Shown: one piece after another, positions 26,497 to 35,849 of the stretch | How positions within the stretch are numbered: the first letter of the stretch is position 1 | Layout of the letters: each line of letters begins with the position of its first letter | NCBI GenBank assembly: GCA_910587175.1 | Contig: CAJULH010000003.1 | Location: 1 to 64,000, forward strand | Direction: 5' to 3' | Source of the DNA: Candidatus Gastranaerophilales bacterium | GTDB taxonomy: Bacteria > Cyanobacteriota > Vampirovibrionia > Gastranaerophilales > Gastranaerophilaceae | DNA: 64,000 nucleotides | Program-made: the position numbers and the translations under genes | Notes under the pieces: model-generated | Told to the model about the DNA's origin: nothing | Database searches by the model: none | What the model saw: only the letters and a program-made list of their open reading frames with translations

Positions 26497-28962
26497 ATGA
26501 AAAATGAATTATTAGTAAAACTTATAAATAAAATCAATTTTGATTATGCCAACCATTTTGAGCTTGCCATTGCAAAAGAATTGTCATTTGTTCCAATTAA
26601 TATGCAGGGTGACGCTTTTTTTGTAGCTGTGTCTGCAACTTCTGATAAGGCCAAAATTAATGAATATATTAAATCAATATTTGATTGCAGAATTGAGTTT
26701 ATTTTTCTTTCAGAAACAAATTTTGATGTTTTATTTAATGATTTTTTAAAGATTTTTAATTCAAAGTATGGCAATGTGCATCTTACTTCTGAATCCGCCC
26801 AGGAAACGGAAAAAAGCAGCGATGTTTTTGAAGAAATTTCAAATGATATTGTAGAATCTGACAATATTTCTTTTGAAGATGAACATGATAGTTTTGATAC
26901 TATGGAGGTTTCCTCTGTTGATATTGATGCCCTTGAGGATGTTAACGTTTCTATGAATCCTAACATCCAGCCAAAGGCGCCTTCTGCAGTTGCTGTGAAA
27001 CCCCAGCAAAGAAGAATAATTCAGCCAAAACCGTTATCGTCTGACGACGATGTTGATTTGACCATTGAAGATGACGATATTGATGATACGTTGCCTGAAG
27101 ATATTATAGAAGAGCCAAAAAGTCAGCCTTCTGTTCAGAGACAGGCACAAATACAACAGGCAAAAAAAGCTAAGATTGCTGCTGCCCGTACAGGTGCCAG
27201 AAAGCAGATTAAAACAATTGACCAGGTGAAATCTCCTAAGACAAAAAGAATTGGTGAGATTTTAATGGAAGAAGGGCTTTTAACTGAAAAACAGCTAACC
27301 ATCGCTCTTGCTGAAGCAAAAGTTTTAGATGTTCCTCTTGGTTCTGTTTTGGTTAAGCTTGGCTTTGTGACCATAAGACAGTTGAAAGAAGCGCTCGGTG
27401 CTCAAATGGGTTTAAAACTTGCTTCTGCAGACCAGCTGCGTGCTCTTCCTACTGCTATTTCGGTTTTGCCTGAAGATTTTGTTCGTGTGAACAGGGTTAT
27501 TCCGTTGTCTATGACGGACAAAACACTTGTTGTTGGTATGGTAAATCCTAATGATACAAAGGTTATTGATGAAATTGTGTATCAAACCGGTTTGAAGCCA
27601 ACAATAATGATGATTACCCACTATGAGTATGAAAACTTTGTTCAAACTTACTATCAAACAGATAAACAAGAAACAGATAAAATCTTAGAACAGATTGAAA
27701 AAGAAAAATCTGATGTTACAAATGAAGATACTCTTTGGGAGCAGGTTGAAAAAGAAATTCAGGATACTACAGGTACTGTTTCCAAGTTTGCAAATAAAAT
27801 TATTACTTCTGCAATTGACCAAAAAGCATCTGATATTCATATTGAACCGAGAAGCATTGGTTATGTGGTTAGATACAGGGTGGACGGCGCCCTGAGGGAA
27901 GTATTAAAAATTCCGCAAAAGGTTGAAAGTGCTGTTATTTCACGTTTTAAGGTTTTGGCTCGTATGAATATTGCCGAACACAGACGCGCCCAGGACGGCA
28001 GTTTTACAATTAAATATAAAAGGATGCAGTTTGACTTCCGTATTAACACCCTTCCTGTGAACGGAAGAGAAAAAATGGTAATCAGGGTATTAGCTCCTGC
28101 TGTAACCTCTATGGAAGGCATGGGTCATGATATTCAGATTGACGGAGCATCAAAAGAAGATCTTGAAAAAATACAGTATCTTATTTCTGCACCGAACGGC
28201 ATTCTGCTTACATCCGGTCCTACCGGTTCCGGTAAAACAACGACACTTTATGCTCTTTTGAAGTCTTTGAATAAAGAAGATGTTAATATTACTACAATTG
28301 AAGATCCTGTTGAAATTAAGCTTGAGGGTGTAAACCAGTCTGCTGTTAATCCGAAAGCAGGTATTACTTTTGCAACATCTTTGAGAGCAATCTTAAGACA
28401 AGACCCTGACGTTATTCTGGTCGGCGAGATTCGTGACTTTGAAACTCTTGAAGTTGCAATTTCTGCATCTTTAACAGGTCACCTTGTATTGAGTACGGTG
28501 CACACAAACTCTGCCGCTGCAACAGTTACAAGGCTTATTGAGATGGGTGCAAAGGATTACCTTGTATCTTCAACCTTAAATGGTGTATTAGCCCAAAGAC
28601 TTGTAAGAAAACTTTGTCCTGATTGCAAAGAAGCGTATACTCCAACTTTAGAGGATGCAAGAAAAGTACTTTCTGACCCGCTTGAGATTCAGGAATTTAT
28701 GAAACACAAAATATACAGAGCAAAAGGTTGTGAATTCTGTAATAATACAGGATATAAAGGCAGAACTGCTGCACTTGAAATTCTCGTTGTAAATAATGAT
28801 TTGAAAAAGCTTATTGCGCAGCGTGCCCATGACGTTGAAATTGAAGAATATGCTGTAAAACACGGAATGAAAACACTTAATGTTGCTTGTTTAGAGCATA
28901 TTAAAAACGGTATAACCTCTATTGATGAATTTGTTAGAACATTAGGATTGGCTGGTGAATAA
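26497..28962 (+). CDS. gspE: Type II secretion/type IV pilus assembly ATPase
   Basis: 821 aa. An N-terminal ~100-residue domain and an acidic linker (100-220) are followed by an MshEN domain (about 249-390, KRIGEILMEEGLLTEKQL), then the GspE/PilB ATPase. Walker A is GPTGSGKTTTLYALL (about 573-587), Walker B ILVGEIRD (about 637-645), His box STVHTNSAAATVTRL, and a zinc-binding tetracysteine pair CPDC (about 707) and CEFC (about 745). MshEN domains can bind c-di-GMP, so nucleotide control is possible. It powers pseudopilus or pilus assembly. The ~200-residue N-terminal extension is longer than usual. Confidence 0.93.
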   Translation: MKNELLVKLINKINFDYANHFELAIAKELSFVPINMQGDAFFVAVSATSDKAKINEYIKSIFDCRIEFIFLSETNFDVLFNDFLKIFNSKYGNVHLTSESAQETEKSSDVFEEISNDIVESDNISFEDEHDSFDTMEVSSVDIDALEDVNVSMNPNIQPKAPSAVAVKPQQRRIIQPKPLSSDDDVDLTIEDDDIDDTLPEDIIEEPKSQPSVQRQAQIQQAKKAKIAAARTGARKQIKTIDQVKSPKTKRIGEILMEEGLLTEKQLTIALAEAKVLDVPLGSVLVKLGFVTIRQLKEALGAQMGLKLASADQLRALPTAISVLPEDFVRVNRVIPLSMTDKTLVVGMVNPNDTKVIDEIVYQTGLKPTIMMITHYEYENFVQTYYQTDKQETDKILEQIEKEKSDVTNEDTLWEQVEKEIQDTTGTVSKFANKIITSAIDQKASDIHIEPRSIGYVVRYRVDGALREVLKIPQKVESAVISRFKVLARMNIAEHRRAQDGSFTIKYKRMQFDFRINTLPVNGREKMVIRVLAPAVTSMEGMGHDIQIDGASKEDLEKIQYLISAPNGILLTSGPTGSGKTTTLYALLKSLNKEDVNITTIEDPVEIKLEGVNQSAVNPKAGITFATSLRAILRQDPDVILVGEIRDFETLEVAISASLTGHLVLSTVHTNSAAATVTRLIEMGAKDYLVSSTLNGVLAQRLVRKLCPDCKEAYTPTLEDARKVLSDPLEIQEFMKHKIYRAKGCEFCNNTGYKGRTAALEILVVNNDLKKLIAQRAHDVEIEEYAVKHGMKTLNVACLEHIKNGITSIDEFVRTLGLAGE

Positions 28963-30179
28963 TGCCCTTATTTGCATATATAGCACTTAAAAATAATAAA
29001 ACGATTGTCAGAGGCAAACTTGAAGCCGATGATATTAAATCTGCCCGCGAAGGTATAAAAAAGCTCGGTCTTTTGCCGACAAAAATTGTTGATGAAACAA
29101 ATAAAAATGCTTCAGAGCAGGTAATTAAGCTTGCAAAAGCAAATTTAAAACCCATGTCTTTAAAAGACAAGATTGAGTTTACATCAACACTTCAAATATT
29201 AACCGCTACAGGTATTCCTATAATTGAAACCCTTGTGTTTATGGAAAATAACGCAGAGGCTACTACAATCAGGGATATTGCATATGAGTTAAGAAGAAAT
29301 ATTATTGCAGGTTCTACGCTTGCGGAAACTCTTGAAAAATACAGAAGTATATTTGGCAGAGTATATGTTGGTCTTGTAAAGGCCGGGGAAGATTCCGGAG
29401 AATTGGATAAAACCCTTGCCAGAATGTTGGAATTGTTGAAAAAACAAGATAACATCAAGTCAAAAGTAATCGGTGCGCTTGTATATCCTTGTTTTGTTGT
29501 TGTACTGGCACTTATAGTTGTTACGATAATGCTTGTGTTTGTATTTCCTGCATTCCAGTCCATGTTTGATAGCTTAGGTAGAGAACTGCCTATTACAACA
29601 AGGCTGTGTATTGAGCTTGGAAACTTTATGCGCCAGTTTTGGTATGTGCCTATTGGCGGGCTTATTTTGCTTGGCTTTGGTATCAAAAAAGTTTTCACAA
29701 CAGAGTCCACAAGAAAAGTTGTTGATAGGAATATTTTGAAAGTTCCGCTCTTGTCTGATTTGATGAGATATGCAAACTTTTCAAACTTTCTTGCTGTGCT
29801 TCAGGTGGCATATGATGCAGGTATTCCTGTTGTGGATTGTTTGTATCTTTCAAACCTTACAATGGATAATGTTGTTTTAAAACAGGCAATTTTAAGTGCA
29901 GCTGCAAAGGTGCAACAAGGTATTCACCTTTCTGTTGCCTTAAGGAGTACAAAACAAATCCCGAATATGATGCTTTTTATGATTGCAACTGGTGAACAAT
30001 CCGGTCGTTTGGGCGAAATGTTATATCACTGTACAACTTTCATTGATAGAAAACTCGATGATATTATTGATAAGTTTACAAAGTTGGTAGAACCTGCACT
30101 GTTAATTGTAATTGGTGGTATTGTTCTATTCCTTGCTTTGTCTTTGTATATGCCTTTGTTCTCTGCATATCAGCAATAG
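28962..30179 (+). CDS. gspF: Type II secretion/type IV pilus platform protein
   Basis: 405 aa with two tandem T2SSF domains (about 70-190 and 270-395), each ending in hydrophobic helices (VIGALVYPCFVVVLALIVVTIML; LLIVIGGIVLFLALSLYMPLF). The inner-membrane platform turns ATPase motion into pseudopilin insertion. It overlaps the ATPase stop by one base (TAATG), so coupled translation is likely. Last gene of the operon, followed by a strong terminator. Confidence 0.93.
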   Translation: MPLFAYIALKNNKTIVRGKLEADDIKSAREGIKKLGLLPTKIVDETNKNASEQVIKLAKANLKPMSLKDKIEFTSTLQILTATGIPIIETLVFMENNAEATTIRDIAYELRRNIIAGSTLAETLEKYRSIFGRVYVGLVKAGEDSGELDKTLARMLELLKKQDNIKSKVIGALVYPCFVVVLALIVVTIMLVFVFPAFQSMFDSLGRELPITTRLCIELGNFMRQFWYVPIGGLILLGFGIKKVFTTESTRKVVDRNILKVPLLSDLMRYANFSNFLAVLQVAYDAGIPVVDCLYLSNLTMDNVVLKQAILSAAAKVQQGIHLSVALRSTKQIPNMMLFMIATGEQSGRLGEMLYHCTTFIDRKLDDIIDKFTKLVEPALLIVIGGIVLFLALSLYMPLFSAYQQ

Positions 30180-30201
30180 AAAAGAAAAAACAAGAAATTT
30201 T

Positions 30202-30233
30202 AAAAAGCTCCCGGTTTTATTTGGGAGCTTTTT
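30202..30233. terminator. Bidirectional terminator
   Basis: Perfect stem AAAAAGCTCCC / GGGAGCTTTTT around a 10-nt loop, between the convergent gspF-type gene and bioA. Confidence 0.9.
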
Positions 30234-30266
30234 AGTGCTTTATCTAAAAGTGGTTCTTGTAAATGT

Positions 30267-31520
30267 CTATAAGCATTCTTTTAGTGAATCTTCGATAACA
30301 TCAAAAATTTTCTTCAGGCTTTCTTCTTTTATGCAATATGGCGGCATGATATAAACCGTGTTTCCAAGAGGACGCAAAAGTACACCATTTTTTCTGTAAT
30401 ATTCATATAATTTTACACCAATATTTGAAACGTAATCATTTCCATTGGTCTGCACTTCAAAGGCAAAAATATCTCCAAGCGTGCGTACATTTTTCCCGCC
30501 GAGTTTTTGAATCCTTCCAATTTGTGTCTTATAAAAATCATTGATTCTTTTAACATCAGCCAGGATGTTATTCTTTTTCCATATTTCAAGGTTTGCATTG
30601 GCTGCAGCGCACGCAATGGGGTTTGCCGTGTATGAGGAAGAGTGAAAGAACATTTTTGCTTTATCCTTAGATAAAAACGCATCATAAATTTCTTTTGTGC
30701 AAACCGTTGCAGCCAAAGGAATTGAGCCGCCCGTTAAACCCTTTGAAAGACAAATAATATCGGGAATAATATTTGTTTGGTTGAATGCAAACATCGTGCC
30801 TGTTCTGCCAAAACCTGTCATTACTTCATCCAGACAGAAAATCACACCATATTCTTTTGAAATTTTATAAAGTTCTTCTAATACAAAAGGTTCATAGAAG
30901 AACATTCCGCCCGAGCCTAAAACCAATGGTTCAAGGATAATTGCTCCTATTTTATTTCCCTCTTTTTGAAGAAGTTTTCTATAAGTATCAATTGTTTCAT
31001 TTTCTCTGCCGGGTGCCGGGTATGGAATTCTTTCTACTTCAAAAAGCATTTTTTTATATGGCTCGTTAAATACGCTTCTTGCTCCTGATGACATCCCGCC
31101 AAAAGTATCTCCGTGGTATGAATGCTCCATGGCAACAACTTTGCTGCGTTCAATGCTGCCATTGTTATGGTGATATCCGACAGCCATTTTCAGCGCTACT
31201 TCAACACTTGTAGAGCCTGAATCAGAAAAGAAAATATGTGTGTAATTCTTTGGTAAAAATTCGCTCAAATTTTTTGCCACATCAAGTGCAGGCTCATGTG
31301 TGAACCCTGCAAATATTATCTGGTGCAGTTTTTCAGCTTGTTTTTGAATTGCCTTGCTAATATAAGGATTTCTGTGCCCTATTGTGTTTACCCACCAGCT
31401 TGAAATGCCGTCAATTATTTTTTTTCCGTCGGGTGTTATTAAAAATTCGTCGTAAGAAGTTTCAATTTTTACAATAGGTTCTTCAAGCCCATGTTGCGTA
31501 AAAGGATGCCAAATTTCCAT
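30267..31520 (-). CDS. bioA: Adenosylmethionine--8-amino-7-oxononanoate aminotransferase
   Basis: 417 aa, full length. It makes 7,8-diaminopelargonic acid using S-adenosylmethionine as amino donor in biotin synthesis. It starts EIWHPFTQHG, typical of BioA, carries ISSWWVNTIGHRNP, the DEVMTGFGRTG motif, and the PLP lysine in CLSKGLTGGSIPLA. GGGAGGGA precedes the ATG. No other bio genes are next to it. Confidence 0.95.
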   Translation of the reverse strand: MEIWHPFTQHGLEEPIVKIETSYDEFLITPDGKKIIDGISSWWVNTIGHRNPYISKAIQKQAEKLHQIIFAGFTHEPALDVAKNLSEFLPKNYTHIFFSDSGSTSVEVALKMAVGYHHNNGSIERSKVVAMEHSYHGDTFGGMSSGARSVFNEPYKKMLFEVERIPYPAPGRENETIDTYRKLLQKEGNKIGAIILEPLVLGSGGMFFYEPFVLEELYKISKEYGVIFCLDEVMTGFGRTGTMFAFNQTNIIPDIICLSKGLTGGSIPLAATVCTKEIYDAFLSKDKAKMFFHSSSYTANPIACAAANANLEIWKKNNILADVKRINDFYKTQIGRIQKLGGKNVRTLGDIFAFEVQTNGNDYVSNIGVKLYEYYRKNGVLLRPLGNTVYIMPPYCIKEESLKKIFDVIEDSLKECL

Positions 31521-31605
31521 AAAAAATCCCTCCCAAATGCTTCCTTTTTGTTTTTATGTTACTATAAACGTGTTTGGATATAAAGTTTAAAAAAGGAGTA
31601 TAAAA

Positions 31606-32388
31606 ATGGCAAGAAAACCAATCATCGCCGGAAACTGGAAAATGCACAACAACTGTGCACAGTCAAAAGAATTAATCAAGGGTATTAAGGCAAACGTAGA
31701 CAGTCTTGATATTGCAAAACTTCCTGAAATTGTTGTTGCACCTGTATTTACATCATTGGGCGCTGTTAATGAAGAAATTTGTCATTGCGGCTGCGGCAGA
31801 ATTAAACTTGCTGCACAAAACGTTTATTTTGAACCGAAAGGTGCATTTACGGGTGAAATTTCAATCGATATGTTAAAAGACTTTGAAGTTTCTTATATAA
31901 TTATAGGACACTCCGAACGTCGTCAATACTTTGGTGAAACTGATGAAATGATTAACAAAAAAGCCAAAGTTATTTTAGATAACGGCATTATTCCTATTAT
32001 CTGCTGTGGTGAAACTTTAGAACAAAGAGAACAAGGCGTAACTGATACACATATCGAAAAACAAATTACAGAAGCTCTTAAGGGCTTAAGTGTTGAAGAA
32101 ATTGCAAAATCAGTTATTGCATATGAACCAATCTGGGCAATAGGCACAGGCAAAACTTGTGATTCAACAGAGGCAAACCGTGTAATTAAACACATCAGAA
32201 GCGTTGTAGAAAAAGTTTCTTCTAAAGCTGCAGCTGATGCAATAAGAATTCTATACGGCGGTTCTGTTAAGCCTGAAACCATTGTCGAACAAATGGCTCA
32301 GTCTGATATTGACGGAGCTCTTGTTGGCGGCGCAAGCTTAAAGGCTGATAGTTTTGCTGACATTGTAAAAGGTGCTATGGCAAAATAG
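31606..32388 (+). CDS. tpiA: Triosephosphate isomerase
   Basis: 260 aa. Interconverts dihydroxyacetone phosphate and glyceraldehyde-3-phosphate. Conserved: GNWKMHNN with catalytic Lys, IIIGHSERRQYFGE with catalytic His, AYEPIWAIGTGKT with catalytic Glu and the flexible loop, and YGGSVKPET. AAAGGAG ribosome-binding site; single-gene unit with its own terminator. Confidence 0.98.
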   Translation: MARKPIIAGNWKMHNNCAQSKELIKGIKANVDSLDIAKLPEIVVAPVFTSLGAVNEEICHCGCGRIKLAAQNVYFEPKGAFTGEISIDMLKDFEVSYIIIGHSERRQYFGETDEMINKKAKVILDNGIIPIICCGETLEQREQGVTDTHIEKQITEALKGLSVEEIAKSVIAYEPIWAIGTGKTCDSTEANRVIKHIRSVVEKVSSKAAADAIRILYGGSVKPETIVEQMAQSDIDGALVGGASLKADSFADIVKGAMAK

Positions 32389-32444
32389 TATAAACACTAA
32401 GAACTTTTTGAAAAATTGTAATTAGTGAATAATTATGTAAAATT

Positions 32445-32480
32445 AAAGCTTTTCCTGAAATTTTTCGGGACAAGCTTTTT
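32445..32480 (+). terminator. Terminator after tpiA
   Basis: Stem AAAGCTT..CCTGAA (from 32445) with TTCGGG..AAGCTTTTT (to 32480), slightly interrupted, with a T run at the end. Confidence 0.7.
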
Positions 32481-32503
32481 ATATGATTAAAATTTTATGA
32501 ATG

Positions 32504-32716
32504 CTACTGCTTTTTTACTATCTGCAGTTCATATCCAAGAAAGTCTAAAATTTCCTGTACGGTTTCAAAACGAATTCTTTTTCTTGTAAAAAGCACTGAA
32601 AGCCCGCTTGAAGCCGGCATCGAATACCCTGCTTCATTCATTTTTATGATGAGCTTTCTCATTGAAAGTCCACATTTTAAAAGTATTATTTGTATTTCCT
32701 GTTTGATATTTAACAT
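32504..32716 (-). CDS. Small helix-turn-helix-like protein
   Basis: 70 aa from the methionine at MLNIKQEIQ (the ORF could extend 12 codons further). The pattern of short helices, LLKCGLSMRKLIIKMNEAGY followed by RIRFETVQEILDFLGYEL, resembles small XRE/Cro-type HTH proteins. No partner toxin is adjacent. It is divergent from the glycine-rich prepilin-like gene and shares a 100-bp gap with it, so it might regulate that gene, but this is only positional. Confidence 0.5.
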   Translation of the reverse strand: MLNIKQEIQIILLKCGLSMRKLIIKMNEAGYSMPASSGLSVLFTRKRIRFETVQEILDFLGYELQIVKKQ

Positions 32717-32745
32717 CGTAACAATGCTACATTTTTTTATACCAT

Positions 32746-32774
32746 TTGACAATTTTATGAAAATTTGATATTCA
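32746..32774 (+). promoter_or_regulatory. Promoter of the glycine-rich protein gene
   Basis: Perfect -35 TTGACA (32746-32751), 17-nt spacer, TATTCA as -10 (32769-32774), 49 bp before the start codon. Confidence 0.55.
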
Positions 32775-32822
32775 TGTTTTAGTATTGCTAATTAATATTT
32801 AGCAAATGTTAAGGAGAAAAAT

Positions 32823-35450
32823 ATGCAAATTGAACATCTGAATACCAAATTAAACACAAAAATAATCAATGTTAATGATTATAATTCTATATTGTCCGCC
32901 AGAGTATTGCCCGAATGGGTAAAGTATAAAATAAGCAAATGGTACAGCATTTGCAGAAATTATAAAACTGCATTTAGTTTAGTTGAAATGCTTATGGCAT
33001 TATTGGTTGCATCGTTGCTGCTGGCGGCACTAGCCCCTGTAATGACAAGAAGAATGGATGAATCAAAGATAAGTGTATCAGGCGTGGGTACAGTCAATAA
33101 CGGAAATGAAACCCATGGGGTGAAAATATTTGAATACGATGCCATGGCTGATTCTGATAAAGAATATTCAAAGTATGATTTTCTCGTCCCGCAGGGTGTC
33201 TATACTATTAGTCTCGTATTGCAGGCTGGCGGCGGCGGAGGCGGAGGAAGTACATCTGGGTATACGAGCTATAACAATGTTTTGGATACATCGGATTTAG
33301 CAACGCAAACAATAACTATAGAAGACAATTTAATTGGAATAAAAAATTTAAGGGTGGATTTGACCGGCGGAGGCGGAGGGGGAGGTTCTGCGCAGCCCAC
33401 AGTAATAGATTGCAAAGATTCAAGTATTCATAAATATATAAACCCAACCCAGGGAAACGGTACCCAGCAGTGTGTTAATAAATTTAATGTAGGAAATTCG
33501 GGTGGTCCCGCAGTTGTAAGCGGGGCAATAAAATGTATCCAGGGTGAGACAGACGCTTCAGAGCAGGCAAAATGCCTGAAATGTGCAGATAGTACAAGTT
33601 CAAGCTATGCAAAGTGTTATTATATCGGAACATATACCGATTGTTCGGATGATCCGGCGGGCGGCTGGACAGGCTGCGGAAGGACTGCAGTACAGTGGCA
33701 TGTTGCAAACGATGCCTGTAATGCATACACCGGTGCAGGTCTTTCCAAAGGTAAATGGAGGCTGCCAAAAATTGCCGATGCTCAAAAGTGGACAACATAC
33801 AGAAGTGACATTAATGAAGGCAAAGGTGCAAACGGATTACAAATATGCCAGTACAACGAAAGTGTAGCAGTTTCGGTTAAAGTTGCAAGATGCGGAGGTA
33901 ATTCGTCAAGATGTTATGGAAGCCTTCCGGAGAATGATTGTGATATTGATTATTATAGTATGTATGATTCGGTGGGCACTAATATGAAAGCATTCTTTAA
34001 CAGTTATATTCAAGTTTTTGACAATCCCGGCCAGACAAATCAAGGTCTTATGCATAACGCAATGTCTGCACGTTGCCTGACTGTGGATAACGGAGCATTT
34101 ACTTTTGCGTACAAAACAGGAGGCGGAGGCGGTTCAGGTGCAAGGATATATAATTATACTTTGCCTGAAACATATAATGGAAATAAACTCCTTGAAAAAG
34201 GAAATAAAATCACAATTTCAAGAGGAAATAACGGCGGAGGCGGTTTTGGTACGGGTGTAAACGGCAGCAATGGCAGCCCAACTTGTTTGACTGTATACAA
34301 TAGCGGGAATGCAAGTATATTCTATCTTTGTGCAAACGGGGGAGACTATGGAAGGGGGGCTTCAGCGGCAAACTATGGAAACGGAGGAAATGCCGTTGAA
34401 ACTTGCAGATTGGGTACAAGCAGTACCAATTACCAGAATGTTAATTGTTCAACAATAGGGAACGGAGTGGCAGTTGTTTCTAAAGGAGGTAATAACGGTG
34501 TAAGTAACGCTTCTGCATCATACAATACCACAGTATCAGGCGGAGCCGGCGGTGTATCCACGTATAACACTTCTATTGCAGGAGGTTCCGGAGGAAACGG
34601 TATAGCAAGTAAAACTGTTGAGCAGGCGGCTATAGATGGCAAGAGTCCGTCCGCATCAGGAAGTAATGTTCCATATGGTGCCGGAGGCGGTGGCGGGAGT
34701 TCCGGAAGAGGAGCGGATTCAAGCAGTGTAATAGCAGGTAATGGCGGAAGCGGATATGTCGGATATGCAAAAATCACATATGACATTGAAAGAACAGGTG
34801 GTTCAGGCGGCGGGGGAGGTGGCGGAAGTATGATTGCTGTTGCATCATTAGATGTGGAGGAGGGAAAAACATATGAAGTTATAACGGGCAAAGGGGGTAA
34901 GGGAGGCACTGTTAATGGTGACGGAAATAACGGATATCCAAGTAGTTTTAAATATTCAGATGGCAAAATAATTAAAACAAATGAAGGAAAAGGAGGCAAG
35001 TGCGGAAATCACACCGGTACATATGGAACAGGGGGAGAAGGCGGAGCTGGCGGAGCTAAATCAAGCATAAATATAGGATATGGAATGACAGCAAGTGCCG
35101 GCAAGAGCGGGGTTAAAGGGTATAACTATGATGTATCCAAAACAAAAAAGAGCATAGGCGGCAATGGCGGTGTTTCCGGTATCGGAACAGACGGAGGCTG
35201 CGGGGGATTAAGTTTCTATTATTCTGATAGTTCATATGCGCCATCTGATAAATCTTCTTTGAGTGTAGTGAATAACTGCAAGATTACAAACGCAAATGCG
35301 GATAACGGGCTTTATTTGCTCAATACTCTGATTATGGGAACAGACTATGGTAAAGCAGGCGCAGGCGGGGGAGGCGGCGGATTTGAAAGTTATTCCCTAT
35401 ACGGAATTGGCGGCGATGGCGGTAACGGCTATGTGTATATAAAGTGGTAA
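32823..35450 (+). CDS. Giant glycine-rich protein with prepilin-type N-terminus
   Basis: 875 aa, AAGGAG ribosome-binding site. After a 50-residue leader comes FSLVEMLMALLVASLLLAAL: Phe51 (+1), Glu55 (+5), then a hydrophobic helix, the type IV prepilin pattern. Position -1 is Ala, not the usual Gly. The rest has many poly-glycine patches (near 135-142, 178-185, 435, 615, 660) and a cysteine-containing middle (about 255-415) with DDPAGGWTGCGRTAVQWHVANDACN and GKWRLPKIADAQKW, resembling the DUF1566/FISUMP type of adhesin-like domain. It may be exported by the nearby gspCDEF-type system and exposed on the surface. Function unknown; the long leader and size are unusual for a pilin. Confidence 0.75.
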   Translation: MQIEHLNTKLNTKIINVNDYNSILSARVLPEWVKYKISKWYSICRNYKTAFSLVEMLMALLVASLLLAALAPVMTRRMDESKISVSGVGTVNNGNETHGVKIFEYDAMADSDKEYSKYDFLVPQGVYTISLVLQAGGGGGGGSTSGYTSYNNVLDTSDLATQTITIEDNLIGIKNLRVDLTGGGGGGGSAQPTVIDCKDSSIHKYINPTQGNGTQQCVNKFNVGNSGGPAVVSGAIKCIQGETDASEQAKCLKCADSTSSSYAKCYYIGTYTDCSDDPAGGWTGCGRTAVQWHVANDACNAYTGAGLSKGKWRLPKIADAQKWTTYRSDINEGKGANGLQICQYNESVAVSVKVARCGGNSSRCYGSLPENDCDIDYYSMYDSVGTNMKAFFNSYIQVFDNPGQTNQGLMHNAMSARCLTVDNGAFTFAYKTGGGGGSGARIYNYTLPETYNGNKLLEKGNKITISRGNNGGGGFGTGVNGSNGSPTCLTVYNSGNASIFYLCANGGDYGRGASAANYGNGGNAVETCRLGTSSTNYQNVNCSTIGNGVAVVSKGGNNGVSNASASYNTTVSGGAGGVSTYNTSIAGGSGGNGIASKTVEQAAIDGKSPSASGSNVPYGAGGGGGSSGRGADSSSVIAGNGGSGYVGYAKITYDIERTGGSGGGGGGGSMIAVASLDVEEGKTYEVITGKGGKGGTVNGDGNNGYPSSFKYSDGKIIKTNEGKGGKCGNHTGTYGTGGEGGAGGAKSSINIGYGMTASAGKSGVKGYNYDVSKTKKSIGGNGGVSGIGTDGGCGGLSFYYSDSSYAPSDKSSLSVVNNCKITNANADNGLYLLNTLIMGTDYGKAGAGGGGGGFESYSLYGIGGDGGNGYVYIKW

Positions 35451-35472
35451 ATCTTTAGATGAACAACTTTTC

Positions 35473-35507
35473 GGGATGCGTTTTGTAACCTTCGCATCCC
35501 TTTTTTT
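35473..35507 (+). terminator. Terminator after the glycine-rich gene
   Basis: Perfect stem GGGATGCG / CGCATCCC (35473-35480 with 35493-35500) followed by seven T. Confidence 0.92.
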
Positions 35508-35563
35508 ATTTATTATGTGCCGGGTAAGCTATCAATCTTCTGTTATAGGATTTATTCTTTGGC

Positions 35564-35569
35564 TATAAT
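35564..35569 (+). promoter_or_regulatory. -10 element (TATAAT) before the 59-aa gene
   Basis: Perfect TATAAT 79 bp before the small gene; no good -35 at 17 nt. Confidence 0.35.
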
Positions 35570-35647
35570 ACATAATCAGCCGAGGCTGCTATAGTTATAT
35601 TATAGTGTCATAGCTTAGTGTGTTATTAGTATATAGAAAGGATTGGT

Positions 35648-35827
35648 ATGAAAAAGTTTTCTCATGAGTATTTAATTGAAAAATCACAAGAGCTTTACAA
35701 AAAGCTTGATTCTGTTTCAATGTCACTTTGTTATTTAAAAAGCGCGCTGGAAGACATAACAGAACTTTTAAAGATTGAATATGAAGCAAAATATAATAAA
35801 GAAAAAATACAAATCTCTGAAAAGTAG
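35648..35827 (+). CDS. Small helical protein, 59 aa, unknown function
   Basis: ATG at 35648 with AAAGGA seven nt upstream opens a 59-codon frame starting MKKFSHEYLIEKSQ. It is predicted to be almost all helix with heptad-like hydrophobic spacing (LYKKLDSVSMSLCYLKSALEDITELLKI), so probably a coiled-coil or dimer. It has a preceding terminator and a TATAAT, hence its own transcript. No family recognised. Confidence 0.6.
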   Translation: MKKFSHEYLIEKSQELYKKLDSVSMSLCYLKSALEDITELLKIEYEAKYNKEKIQISEK

Positions 35828-35849
35828 TTTATCTTAAGTTTTAAAGTTT

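Noticed and set aside
29192..29710. 172-aa minus-strand ORF inside the platform-protein gene
   Set aside because: Antisense shadow of a strongly conserved T2SSF domain.
32504..32752. Toxin-antitoxin interpretation of the small HTH-like protein
   Set aside because: No partner ORF adjacent; the neighbours are tpiA and the prepilin-like gene.
34430..34999. Long proline-rich minus-strand ORF of 189 aa
   Set aside because: It is the antisense shadow of the glycine-rich repeats (GGC/GGA read as Pro codons) in the prepilin-like gene.
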